Source: an uncultured SAR116 cluster alpha proteobacterium
Lineage (GTDB): Bacteria > Pseudomonadota > Alphaproteobacteria > Puniceispirillales > Puniceispirillaceae
DNA: 62,342 nucleotides
Direction of reading: 5' to 3'
NCBI GenBank assembly: GCA_902516825.1
Contig: CABXZZ010000003.1
Location: 1 to 62,342, forward strand
Shown here: piece by piece, positions 9,460 to 17,551 of the stretch
Numbering within the stretch: the stretch's first letter is position 1
Layout of the letters: each line of letters opens with the position of its first letter
Notes under the pieces: generated by a model
The model's database searches: none
Told to the model about the DNA's origin: nothing
Seen by the model: the letters and a program-made list of their open reading frames with translations, nothing else
Position numbers and translations under genes: made by a program

Positions 9460-9644
9460 TTTTTTTACTCTCTTTTAATTGGCAGGTTAAGTATTGCTTT
9501 ATTTGTAATCGCTAAAATAACTTGTCATTTTAATAAAAAATTATTCTTTTCAACAGTCAACAGAAACATTAGTGTTGAATCAATTAAAATATCGATAAAA
9601 ATTATCTTTTTCAATCTGTAAAAGATTTTGACTCGGAGGAATGT
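9460..9644. promoter_or_regulatory. Divergent control region between TRAP operon and BKACE operon
   Basis: This 185-base AT-rich region must carry both divergent promoters. A 7-bp inverted repeat, TTCAACA at 9549-9555 and TGTTGAA at 9573-9579, could be an operator for a regulator controlling both operons. No regulator gene is adjacent, so this is a weak suggestion. CGGAGG at about 9634-9639 is the ribosome-binding site of the plus-strand gene. Confidence 0.4.
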
Positions 9645-10577
9645 ATGGCAAAACCAAAAAAAGTAATAATTACATGCGCAGTTACTGGTGCAATTCATAC
9701 CCCAAGTATGTCTCCCCATTTGCCAATTACTCCAAGTGAAATAATCGATGATGCACTGAATGCGGCTGAGGCAGGCGCCGCTGTCCTGCATCTTCACGCT
9801 CGTGACCCCCAGACAGGGAGACCTGACCAAACCCCAGAGGCTTTTGGGCGTTTTCTACCTCAGGTTAAACAAGCAACTAGCGCTGCGATTAATATAACGA
9901 CTGGCGGTAGTCCATACATGCGCGTGGAAGAGCGTGTTAAGCCGGCAGAAATGTTTAAGCCCGAGGTCGCTTCTTTGAATATGGGGTCTATCAATTTTGG
10001 TCTTTATATGATGTTGAACAGATATAAAGAATTTAAACATGATTGGGAGCCTGAATTTCTAGAAAGCACCAGAGATCTTGTTTTCAGAAACTCATTTAAA
10101 GATATCGAATACATCTTGACCACTTGTTATGAAAATAATACCAGATTTGAATTTGAATGTTACGATATCGCGCATTTGTATAACCTTAAGCACTTCCTTG
10201 ATAGAGGTCTTGTAAAGCCGCCTTTGTTCATTCAGTCCGTTTTTGGAATCTTGGGCGGCATCGGAACTCACGCAGAAGATGTAGCGCATATGAAAAGAAC
10301 TGCGGATAGACTTTTTGGAGATCAGTATGAATGGTCCGTGCTCGGTGCTGGCTCTGCTCAAATGAGAATAGCAGCTCAAGCCGCCTCCATGGGGGCTAAT
10401 GTTCGTGTTGGTTTAGAAGACTCTCTTTGGGCAGGGCCTGGCAAACTTGCGACATCAAATGCTGAACAAGTAAAAAGTGCTCGTCAAATTATTGAGGGGA
10501 TTGGACTCGAAATAGCCAGCCCTGAGGAAGCCCGCGAGATTCTGCAATTAAAAGGCAGTGATAATGTTAACTTTTAG
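9645..10577 (+). CDS. BKACE family protein (beta-keto acid cleavage enzyme)
   Basis: A 310-residue TIM-barrel enzyme of the BKACE family (PF05853, founded on 3-keto-5-aminohexanoate cleavage enzyme Kce). These enzymes use zinc and acetyl-CoA to cleave a beta-keto acid into acetoacetate and a new CoA thioester. The zinc ligands are visible in HLHARDP at residues 49-55, and the later metal-ligand Glu is in RVGLEDS. TTGGSP and WSVLGAGSAQ are other family blocks. A strong CGGAGG precedes the ATG. The family acts on many substrates, so the keto acid used here cannot be named. It is first in the operon with the OsmC-like and molybdenum hydroxylase genes. Confidence 0.9.
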   Translation: MAKPKKVIITCAVTGAIHTPSMSPHLPITPSEIIDDALNAAEAGAAVLHLHARDPQTGRPDQTPEAFGRFLPQVKQATSAAINITTGGSPYMRVEERVKPAEMFKPEVASLNMGSINFGLYMMLNRYKEFKHDWEPEFLESTRDLVFRNSFKDIEYILTTCYENNTRFEFECYDIAHLYNLKHFLDRGLVKPPLFIQSVFGILGGIGTHAEDVAHMKRTADRLFGDQYEWSVLGAGSAQMRIAAQAASMGANVRVGLEDSLWAGPGKLATSNAEQVKSARQIIEGIGLEIASPEEAREILQLKGSDNVNF

Positions 10578-10592
10578 CAGGAAGAAAAATTA

Positions 10593-11084
10593 ATGAACGA
10601 AGTAACTAATAGATTCGACGTGATTTTTGAATGTGATGCTGTTAACCCAGGTAGGATGAGAACTGATATGAAAGTTCGAATGCTTGAGCCAGATCCGTTT
10701 GAGTGCGACCTTGCTACTGACGAAATGGGTTTTCATGGAGGTGATGGGTCAGCCCCAACACCGCTAATGTTGTTTGCTGGGGGTCTTACTGCGTGTCTTA
10801 TGACCCAATTAAGGGCATTCTCGAAAAGATTAAAATTGGATGTTGGTGAAATTAAGCTCGCAACACGTCTCCACTGGCAAGGTTTCCAGAAAGGACGCGA
10901 GCCATACGTAACTGAACCAGTTAGCTTTGAGATAAATATTGATATTGAAGGACCTTCCTCAACTGATCAGAGAATCGAACTCATTGAAGCAGCAAAAAAA
11001 GGGTGTTTTGTTGAACAGACATTAATGCGGCCTAATTTAATAGGACATCGGTTGAGAGTGGGTGATGAGTGGATAGAGGTGTAA
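10593..11084 (+). CDS. OsmC-like family protein
   Basis: A 163-residue protein of the OsmC/Ohr superfamily, many of which reduce organic peroxides using two cysteines. The first Cys lies in GGLTACLMTQL on the central helix and the second in KGCFVEQTL near the C-terminus. Both are conserved here, so it may be catalytically active. OsmC-like proteins often accompany molybdenum hydroxylase or aromatic catabolism genes, where their role is unclear. It starts 15 bases after the BKACE gene and ends 3 bases before the iron-sulfur subunit, so it clearly belongs to one operon. Confidence 0.85.
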   Translation: MNEVTNRFDVIFECDAVNPGRMRTDMKVRMLEPDPFECDLATDEMGFHGGDGSAPTPLMLFAGGLTACLMTQLRAFSKRLKLDVGEIKLATRLHWQGFQKGREPYVTEPVSFEINIDIEGPSSTDQRIELIEAAKKGCFVEQTLMRPNLIGHRLRVGDEWIEV

Positions 11085-11087
11085 GAT

Positions 11088-11555
11088 ATGAAAGAAATAA
11101 ATCTATCAGTTAATGGCAATCATGTTTTGGTTGATACAGACCCAGATACTCCGCTAATTTATGTATTAAGAAATGATTTGGACTACACAGGTGCAAAACT
11201 CGGGTGTGCCTTGGAGCAATGTGGTGCGTGCATAGTATTGGTAGAAGGTGAGCCAACAAATAGCTGTGTCCGGGCGGCGGCTGAATTCGAAGGAATGCAT
11301 ATAGAAACAGTAGAAGGTTTTGGGTCTCCTGATAAGATGAGCGAAGTACAGCAAGTATTTGCGGAAGAGAACGTTGCACAATGTGGCTATTGCACCGCTG
11401 GCATTGTGTGCAGTGTCACAGCAATGTTCCGAAAAACACGAAATCCTTCAGATGAACAGATAAAAGAGACTCTTAATCGTCACTTATGCAGATGTGGTTC
11501 TCATTCTCGCATACTGGATGCCGTAAATCGAATTCGTTTGGGAGAAAAAGTATGA
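11088..11555 (+). CDS. Molybdenum hydroxylase small subunit, 2x[2Fe-2S] (IorA/NicA-like)
   Basis: This is the electron-transfer subunit of a xanthine oxidase-family hydroxylase. The 155-residue protein carries the plant-type [2Fe-2S] site in the N-terminal half (GCALEQCGAC, then TNSC) and the second cluster in the helical half (CGYCTAGIVC and HLCRCG). It passes electrons from the molybdopterin site of the large subunit to an external acceptor. Its stop overlaps the start of the large-subunit gene as ATGA, which argues for coupled synthesis of the pair. It closely resembles the small subunits of isoquinoline 1-oxidoreductase and nicotinate dehydrogenase. Confidence 0.92.
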   Translation: MKEINLSVNGNHVLVDTDPDTPLIYVLRNDLDYTGAKLGCALEQCGACIVLVEGEPTNSCVRAAAEFEGMHIETVEGFGSPDKMSEVQQVFAEENVAQCGYCTAGIVCSVTAMFRKTRNPSDEQIKETLNRHLCRCGSHSRILDAVNRIRLGEKV

Positions 11556-13705
11556 GCAAGCATTCCAGTCTTTCCAATAGTCCCAAGGTAAGTGACTGGC
11601 TTGATTTTTCCTCTTTTGGCAGGCTTATTTTACACACAGGTAAGGTTGATATAGGCCAGCGTATCACAACTGCTCTTGCATTAATAGCAGCAGAGGAATT
11701 GAGCATTCCGTTTGATGACATTACGGTTAGAAAAACCAGAACTGATATCGACCCTAATGAAGGCTACACTGCAGGTAGTTTTTCAATGCAGCATTCTGGA
11801 TATGCGATAAAAAAAGCGACCGCTACAGCACGCCATATATTTGCAAAAAAAGCGTCTGAGAAACTCAATGTTGCAGAAGAAAAACTTGAAGTTAGCGATG
11901 GCCAATTTCGTGCTGCTAGAACCAACCAGTCCGTTACCTATTGGGAATTAATGTCTGATATTAGTTTAGACGTTGATGTTGATGAAGAAGTCGAAACTAA
12001 AAATCCTGCCGATTATACCTCTCAGAATAAACCACATATTGCTAAGGGTATGGCTGAAATTATGACTGGAAGATACCAATTTTTGCACGATTTAAAGCTT
12101 GATAACATGCTTCATGCAAGAATAATAAGGCCGCCCCATTATCATTGTGAGTTGGAAAGTTTAGATTCAGATGTTCTCAGCCGTCTAAAACAGGAAAATG
12201 TCTATTTGGTGCAAGATGGTAGTTTCTTGGCTGTTGCCGCATTGCAAGAATATCACGTGGTAAAAGCTGCAAGGCGGGTTTCACTAGCTGCTAAGTGGAA
12301 ATCTGTTAAACAGTTATCTGAAGAGAATATATATTCTCTGCTTACCTCGAATTATAAAGATAGCTTTTTTGTTGAAAAAGGCTGTATTCCCTCTGCTACA
12401 AGAAAAATCCCAGAGCTTGAACAAATTGATGAGGATAAAAATTATAAAATAATAGCAACTTACCGAAAACCATACCATATGCACGCCTCCATTGGGCCCT
12501 CAGCAGGATGTGCAAGGTTTGATGGTGATGGTTTAATGGTTTGGACACATAATCAGGGAGTTTATCCACTTCGCGCTGCTATTACTGAGGCGTTTGATAT
12601 GCCAATAGACAAAGTGTCTGTGCAATTTGTTCCAGGTGCAGGTGTATATGGGCATAACGGCGCTGATGATGCCGCATTTGATGCAGCGATAATTGCACGG
12701 CACATTCCAGGCCATCCTATATTACTTAAATGGACACGCGATGATGAGCATAGCTGGGAGCCTTATGGCTCTGCGATGCAGTGTGAAATTCAGGCAAGCA
12801 TTGATAAAAACGGAAATATTAGTTCCTGGTCTCACGAGACTTTTGCTGATACATTCCTTACCCGTCCGATCACTGGAAAACAGCCTGCTACCAGAATGGT
12901 GTCTGCACATTATATAAAAGATGCTCTTCCTTGGCCCGTAGCAGAACCCATGATGGTACCTCATGGTGGAATTCATCGCAATATGGAAATGCTTTATGAG
13001 ATGCCCCAACCGCGTCTTGTAAAAAATAGAGTATATGATTTACCTTTGCGCACATCGGCGCTACGCACTTTAGGGGCATATGGAAATGTTTTCGCAAATG
13101 AATCCATGATAAATGAGCTCGCTGAAATCGCAAAACTAGACCCATTTACTTTTAGATTACAGCATCTAAAGGACGAGCGAGCCATTGCAGTGCTTTCTAA
13201 ATTACAGCGGGTTATGGAAGACCAAATAAGGGATGATGAACAATACGGGCACGGTATTGGATTTGCAAGATATAAGAATTCGGCCGCATACTGCGCAATA
13301 GGAGTGTCCTTGTCAGTAAACGAGGCTGCAGAAGTAAAATTACACGATGCTTACATTGTTTGTGACGCCGGTGAAATTGTTGATTCAGAGGGAGTGCGTG
13401 CTCAGCTTGAAGGTGGATTTATTCAAGCAGCAAGCTGGACGTTGTACGAGCAGGTTTTATATGAGCGTGATGGTATAGTAAGCCGGGATTGGGATACATA
13501 TCCAATCATTACCTTCGATAATATACCGCAGATGCACACATATATTATTGTTAACCCTGGTATGCCATATCTTGGAGCAGGGGAGGGTGCGGCAGGACCA
13601 ACTGCCGCGGCAATAGGGAATGCGTTGAAGGACGCTACAGGTCTTAGAGTGCGGGAAATGCCATTTAACCCAGATAAGATAATGGCAGCTGCATTAGAAG
13701 AATAA
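11552..13705 (+). CDS. Molybdenum hydroxylase large subunit (IorB/NicB-like, molybdopterin-binding)
   Basis: This is the catalytic subunit that would hydroxylate an N-heteroaromatic ring or aldehyde using water. I start it at the ATG at 11552 (ATGA overlap with the small subunit) rather than at the longer in-frame start at 11486, giving 717 residues. The IorB-type domain order is visible. A molybdopterin-binding segment at the N-terminus (TGKVDIGQR) is followed by the a/b hammerhead (GMAEIMTGRYQFLHD near residue 170). More cofactor-binding segments follow, then GAGEGAAGPTAAAIGNA near the C-terminus with the catalytic Glu. It lacks the twin-arginine signal of IorB and the cytochrome c domains found in some relatives. 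No FAD subunit gene is adjacent. The substrate is unknown. Confidence 0.9.
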   Translation: MSKHSSLSNSPKVSDWLDFSSFGRLILHTGKVDIGQRITTALALIAAEELSIPFDDITVRKTRTDIDPNEGYTAGSFSMQHSGYAIKKATATARHIFAKKASEKLNVAEEKLEVSDGQFRAARTNQSVTYWELMSDISLDVDVDEEVETKNPADYTSQNKPHIAKGMAEIMTGRYQFLHDLKLDNMLHARIIRPPHYHCELESLDSDVLSRLKQENVYLVQDGSFLAVAALQEYHVVKAARRVSLAAKWKSVKQLSEENIYSLLTSNYKDSFFVEKGCIPSATRKIPELEQIDEDKNYKIIATYRKPYHMHASIGPSAGCARFDGDGLMVWTHNQGVYPLRAAITEAFDMPIDKVSVQFVPGAGVYGHNGADDAAFDAAIIARHIPGHPILLKWTRDDEHSWEPYGSAMQCEIQASIDKNGNISSWSHETFADTFLTRPITGKQPATRMVSAHYIKDALPWPVAEPMMVPHGGIHRNMEMLYEMPQPRLVKNRVYDLPLRTSALRTLGAYGNVFANESMINELAEIAKLDPFTFRLQHLKDERAIAVLSKLQRVMEDQIRDDEQYGHGIGFARYKNSAAYCAIGVSLSVNEAAEVKLHDAYIVCDAGEIVDSEGVRAQLEGGFIQAASWTLYEQVLYERDGIVSRDWDTYPIITFDNIPQMHTYIIVNPGMPYLGAGEGAAGPTAAAIGNALKDATGLRVREMPFNPDKIMAAALEE

Positions 13706-13743
13706 TAGGAATCTTAAATACGGGCAATTAAGGAGAGAAAGAA

Positions 13744-14742
13744 ATGTCAGAAGTAGAATTTCCGGTATTAGACTTAGAACCATATTTTAATGGGGAAGAA
13801 GATGCAGACATAAAGCTAGCCGAACAATTGAAAAAGGTATGTGAGACGATTGGTTTTTTCTTTTTAAAGAACCACCAAGTACCGCAATCAATTATTGAGG
13901 ATATGTTCTCTAAAACAAGAGCTTTTCACGATTTGTCCATGGAAGAAAAACTCGCTATATCAATTAATAAAAACCAGCGTGGTTACATCAAGCCAGGAGC
14001 GACGTTGGTTTCACATTCAACTTATAATAAAAACACCAAATATGACAGTAACGAAACACTTGTCTTTGCAACAGATTATGACTCAGAGGATGAATTTGTT
14101 AAGTCTGGCAAACGTTTTTATGGCGAAAATCAATGGCCAGAAAATATGCCTGAACTTAAACCGGCAGTTCAAGAATTTATGTTAGAGATAGAACAACTAG
14201 GCAAAAAATTACTGCCAATTTGGGCTCTCGCTCTTGGGCTTGATACTGATTATTTCAAACCCTATTTCCATAAGCCGCATAATTATTTACGTCTTGCTCA
14301 TTATCCGCCAGTGCCAGAACTTGGTGAAAATGAATTTGGTTTGGGGCCGCATGCTGATACGGGCTTTATGACATTCTTGCCGCAAGCAGATGTGGAGGGT
14401 CTGGAGGTATTACTCACTGACGGTAGTTGGATTAGACCTCCTAAAATGGATGATGCGATCCTCGTTAATACAGGGCAATTTCTTGAGCGGTGGACTAATG
14501 AGAAGTTCAGAGCAAGTCCTCATAGAGTTATCCCCCCAAAAAATAGGCATAGGTTTTCCATAGCAGCCTTTATTAATCCGTCGTTCGAACCTGTCTGCCA
14601 TCCGATTGAAAGCTGTGTTTCAGATCAAAATCCGTCAAAATATCCGTCTCAATCCTATTGGGAATTTTATAATTGGTACATGGTAAATACCTATCCGCAT
14701 TATGAGGAGTTTGATGCACCTAAGGAAGCAAGCTCAAGTTGA
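13744..14742 (+). CDS. Isopenicillin N synthase-like 2OG-Fe(II) dioxygenase
   Basis: A 332-residue member of the non-haem iron, 2-oxoglutarate-dependent dioxygenase family. The DIOX_N domain fills about residues 5-115. The iron-binding triad is H203-x-D205 (GPHADTG) with H260 (ASPHRV), and R270 in HRFSIAAF binds 2-oxoglutarate. AAGGAG lies before the ATG. The gene follows the molybdenum hydroxylase by 38 bases on the same strand and probably ends the operon, making an oxidative step on a catabolic intermediate likely. The substrate cannot be named from sequence. It is convergent with the transglycosylase gene, with only one base between them. Confidence 0.9.
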   Translation: MSEVEFPVLDLEPYFNGEEDADIKLAEQLKKVCETIGFFFLKNHQVPQSIIEDMFSKTRAFHDLSMEEKLAISINKNQRGYIKPGATLVSHSTYNKNTKYDSNETLVFATDYDSEDEFVKSGKRFYGENQWPENMPELKPAVQEFMLEIEQLGKKLLPIWALALGLDTDYFKPYFHKPHNYLRLAHYPPVPELGENEFGLGPHADTGFMTFLPQADVEGLEVLLTDGSWIRPPKMDDAILVNTGQFLERWTNEKFRASPHRVIPPKNRHRFSIAAFINPSFEPVCHPIESCVSDQNPSKYPSQSYWEFYNWYMVNTYPHYEEFDAPKEASSS

Positions 14743-14743
14743 C

Positions 14744-15673
14744 TTATTTCGTTGAAAATAGCTTTCTGAAATGAACAACCTTGTCCCATTCGTTGGCTAG
14801 GTAGGGTTGTGTTTGGGCAAATTTCTCTGAGGGTACGTTATAACTGTGTTTTTGAGTAATTTCTCCTGACGGAAAAAAGATAATCTTTTCTTCAATGGCA
14901 GAACTTATTCCGACTGAATGCGTCACGATTTCTTCTCTGTCATCCACGGGCGCAACCTTCAATGGCGGGGTTAATTTATCGTAACGTATAATTTCTTGGT
15001 GGGAATTGTCCTCTAGATGTATGGCGGATGTATAGTTTGCAGAGGCAGTTGACGGCTCTATTTTAGGTTCTGGCTGGTTTTTCCAGACAGCATTTACTTT
15101 TTGCAGATAAGGCACATTTTTTTCTTTGTCAGCTGAATGATAATGCTTTATGGCCAAATCCCACTCACCGTGATTTTGATATAACTCTTCTAAGAAAATA
15201 GCGGCATACGCTATATTAGTATAAGGGTCCAACATGGATTCATTTGAGCTAAATGCATGGGCATGCCATTTAACACTAATTTGCATACACCCAATATCAA
15301 TACCTATATTATCCAGTTTTTTTTGCTTATTAATATAGTCAATAGCGGATTGACGTGTGTCAAAGAATAGTCCTTTACCATTATCATTTATGGTCCAGGG
15401 CCAAGCCTTGTAAAAGCCATCTTGCATTTTGCGACCCGACTCCACTCTTGCTATAGAGGTTAGAATCCCCTCAGGCAGGCTAAAGGCTTCTTCGGCTTCT
15501 GATGCAACCGCCTCACAAGAATTTTCAGCTGTGAAGTCAGAGCTCGCGTTTGATTTTGAACATATCGCGCAAACATATAAGCATAGTAGAATAAATGACG
15601 AAAGCCATTTAATTCGCTTTTGCCAGATTAAGACTGGCGCGCTTACGTTTGAATTATTGATTATTTTAGTCAT
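14744..15673 (-). CDS. SLT-type lytic transglycosylase, possibly flagellar (SltF-like)
   Basis: This is a periplasmic murein lytic transglycosylase. The 309-residue precursor has a basic n-region (QKRIKW) and a hydrophobic core at about residues 23-38. The SLT domain has catalytic Glu78 in ARVESG, then DIGCMQIS and a YNxA-like stretch (NIAYAAIFLEELY). The C-terminal 100 residues are low-complexity and may be a linker. A good sigma-54 promoter match lies just upstream, and the gene sits in a block with stator genes. This suggests a role like SltF, which opens peptidoglycan for the flagellar rod. The distant start is fixed by the signal peptide, since no other in-frame start precedes it. Confidence 0.85.
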   Translation of the reverse strand: MTKIINNSNVSAPVLIWQKRIKWLSSFILLCLYVCAICSKSNASSDFTAENSCEAVASEAEEAFSLPEGILTSIARVESGRKMQDGFYKAWPWTINDNGKGLFFDTRQSAIDYINKQKKLDNIGIDIGCMQISVKWHAHAFSSNESMLDPYTNIAYAAIFLEELYQNHGEWDLAIKHYHSADKEKNVPYLQKVNAVWKNQPEPKIEPSTASANYTSAIHLEDNSHQEIIRYDKLTPPLKVAPVDDREEIVTHSVGISSAIEEKIIFFPSGEITQKHSYNVPSEKFAQTQPYLANEWDKVVHFRKLFSTK

Positions 15674-15682
15674 AAGTATTAA

Positions 15683-15701
15683 CTAGCAAACAACATGCCA
15701 A
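15683..15701 (-). promoter_or_regulatory. Sigma-54 promoter match upstream of the SLT transglycosylase
   Basis: The minus strand reads TTGGCATGTTGTTTGCTAG. The -24 GG (15699-15698) and -12 GC (15687-15686) are separated by exactly 10 bases, and the match to TGGCAC-N5-TTGC differs at one position. The predicted transcription start, about 15674, falls one base before the ATG. The message would therefore be nearly leaderless, which is odd and is a reason for caution. Confidence 0.6.
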
Positions 15702-15757
15702 CATTTGTTTCTAGCCGTCTTATGACCTATGTAAAACGCTCTTCCAAGCGGCTGACG

Positions 15758-16141
15758 CTATCGGAATGTTTCGTTCATTGATTTGAATATATTCATCATC
15801 CGCTCTGATACATCGCAGTATGATTTAAGTATTAATGAACTTGTGACTGGTTCAAGATCCCCGTCATATTGCACCTCTGGAAATTCGGGGTTAGCAATGA
15901 GGTGAAGTCGATGATCAGAACGAGCAGAAAAATATGCGGTTCCATTTTTAAATGTAGATATCAAACCTGTCTCATACACCTCTACTGCAAAGGTATTGTC
16001 ATCAAACTCACAACCATTATCTAGCTTAACTGTTACAAAAATAATTTCAGGTGGTGTTGGCTTTAGTACAAATTCCCATAACAAAAAAGCTGATAAGCCG
16101 ACCAACATTAGAATGAGGACACCAATACCAGCTTTTTTCAT
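15758..16141 (-). CDS. Unrecognised single-pass membrane protein
   Basis: I do not recognise this 127-residue protein. It has one N-terminal membrane segment at about residues 4-26 (GIGVLILMLVGLSAFLLWEF), and the rest, with two cysteines (GCEFDD and SYCDVS), would lie in the periplasm. It starts 31 bases after the third bactofilin gene on the same strand and is probably the last gene of that operon. A membrane partner for the bactofilin polymers is a reasonable guess but nothing more. Confidence 0.7.
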   Translation of the reverse strand: MKKAGIGVLILMLVGLSAFLLWEFVLKPTPPEIIFVTVKLDNGCEFDDNTFAVEVYETGLISTFKNGTAYFSARSDHRLHLIANPEFPEVQYDGDLEPVTSSLILKSYCDVSERMMNIFKSMNETFR

Positions 16142-16172
16142 TTATTTTCCTTAAATCTTTTTATCTACTAAG

Positions 16173-16502
16173 TTAACTTTTTTGCAGCTTTGAGATGCTT
16201 CCGCTCACTTCGGCGCCCACGTCGATCGCAAGCTCGTCAGTTAAAATCGAACCTTCAAATCTAGCTGAACTGGTAAGCTTAAGACTTTTAGTTTTGATAT
16301 CACCATTAACCTTTCCTCCAACTTCGGTGGAGTGTGCGAAAATCTTACCATTAAACGTACTACCTGTTTCGAGTTTAACATCAACGGCACGCATCTCGCC
16401 TTTATAATGCCCTGCCAAAACAACCGTTGAACCCTTTGCAGAGGTCACATCTAATGTTCCCTCCATCATAATTTCAGGTGAAATATATGTTACGTCTGCC
16501 AT
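16173..16502 (-). CDS. Bactofilin, third of three in tandem
   Basis: This is a polymer-forming cytoskeletal protein of the bactofilin family. Its 109 residues are almost only the beta-helical core, with the repeated short hydrophobic/glycine pattern (for example VDVKLETGSTFNGKIFAHS and EVGGKVNGDIKTKSLKL). It has a short N-terminus (MADVTYISPEIMMEGTLD) and nearly no C-terminal tail. It follows the second bactofilin by 3 bases. Bactofilins self-assemble into filaments or sheets on the membrane and recruit peptidoglycan enzymes, which fits the M23 peptidase gene transcribed divergently 1.5 kb away. Confidence 0.9.
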   Translation of the reverse strand: MADVTYISPEIMMEGTLDVTSAKGSTVVLAGHYKGEMRAVDVKLETGSTFNGKIFAHSTEVGGKVNGDIKTKSLKLTSSARFEGSILTDELAIDVGAEVSGSISKLQKS

Positions 16503-16505
16503 GAT

Positions 16506-16913
16506 CTAAGCCTTCACTTCTGAGTTATCTTTGTTATTTGTTGTAGCCGTTTTTCCCTCTTCAGATTCACTATTTTCTGATTCAGATGGGGACTTTTCGT
16601 CCCAGTTCTGGATTACTCTACAATTTAGAGCGGCTCCTCTATCTAGCTGTAATGATTTATATTTTATCTCTCCACTAACACGTGAAGAAGGCATAAGCCA
16701 CACACTATCGGCAACCATACTGCCATCATAACTTCCTGACACAACCACTAGCTTAGAATGGATTGATCCACCAAATTTTCCGGTTTCGTTAATGGTTAAT
16801 TTTTCGGTAGCAACATCTGCTTCTACAATACCACTAACCTCTATTGTAGAGGCGTTTGATATTTTACCTTTAAAATGCGCGCCAGCGCCAATCGTGGTCA
16901 TTTTCTCTGCCAT
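16506..16913 (-). CDS. Bactofilin, second of three in tandem
   Basis: A 135-residue bactofilin. The N-terminus (TTIGAGAHFKGKISNAS) leads into the beta-helical core, with repeats such as EVSGIVEADVATEKLTI and KFGGSIHSKLVVVSG. The core ends near residue 100 and is followed by an acidic, low-complexity tail (SESENSESEEGKTATTNN) that differs from the tails of its two neighbours. The divergent tails on similar cores suggest three distinct subunits rather than recent duplicates. It probably shares a transcript with the flanking bactofilin genes. Confidence 0.92.
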   Translation of the reverse strand: MAEKMTTIGAGAHFKGKISNASTIEVSGIVEADVATEKLTINETGKFGGSIHSKLVVVSGSYDGSMVADSVWLMPSSRVSGEIKYKSLQLDRGAALNCRVIQNWDEKSPSESENSESEEGKTATTNNKDNSEVKA

Positions 16914-16979
16914 TTTGTATTCTTCTTTCGTTCTAATTAACTTGAATTGACATATGATCCTAGTGAACCATGAGAGATG

Positions 16980-17420
16980 TTAACCTGAGCCATCACTGGG
17001 TGGATTAACTGGTTTAGTTGGTTTAAGTTCAGCTTCGGTAACGCCCGGTTTTATAGATTTGCGTGCTTTTTCACCAGATGGGTCATGGTTGAGTTTAGCT
17101 TCTAAATCTGCACCAGAATCAATTGCGATTCGCGCATAAAATATTTCGCCACTGAAGGAAGCGTTGGTGCTAATCTCTATTGCTTCTGTTTTAATTATTC
17201 CTGTGACGTCCCCATCAATACTAACCGAACTGGCAGAAATCATGCCATTGATTTTAGCATTTTCTTCCACGATGAGTTCACTACAGTTAATAGTACCCTC
17301 AAGTTTTCCTACCACCCTCATGATTCCATTGCATTTTATATCGCCTATAATTTCCATTTCGGAGCCGATAACTGATTCAGATACCATGCCGTGAGTCGTA
17401 TTTTTTTCTAATTTAGCCAT
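16980..17420 (-). CDS. Bactofilin, first of three in tandem
   Basis: A 146-residue bactofilin with the typical opening SVIGSEMEIIGDIKCNGIM and the repeated core through about residue 105 (KLEGTINCSELIVEENAKI and INGMISASSVSIDGDVTG). A proline- and lysine-rich tail (KPTKPVNPPSDGSG) may bind a partner or the membrane. It is the first gene of the minus-strand bactofilin operon. The promoter lies in the AT-rich 17421-17551 region shared with the divergent tail-anchored protein and M23 peptidase. No sigma-54 match is visible there. Confidence 0.92.
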   Translation of the reverse strand: MAKLEKNTTHGMVSESVIGSEMEIIGDIKCNGIMRVVGKLEGTINCSELIVEENAKINGMISASSVSIDGDVTGIIKTEAIEISTNASFSGEIFYARIAIDSGADLEAKLNHDPSGEKARKSIKPGVTEAELKPTKPVNPPSDGSG

Positions 17421-17551
17421 TAAATTTTTAACCTATAAAAGTGGAAACTTTATTATAAATAAATAAATATACTGGTCGTTATTTAATATAGAACATAAAT
17501 ATTATAATATTAATTTGTTTCTAACATAAAATTTGAACGCCAAAAACTCTA

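Noticed and set aside
11486-11551. Longer start for the molybdenum hydroxylase large subunit
   Set aside because: The extra 22 residues overlap the small-subunit frame. The ATG at 11552 forms the usual ATGA coupling.
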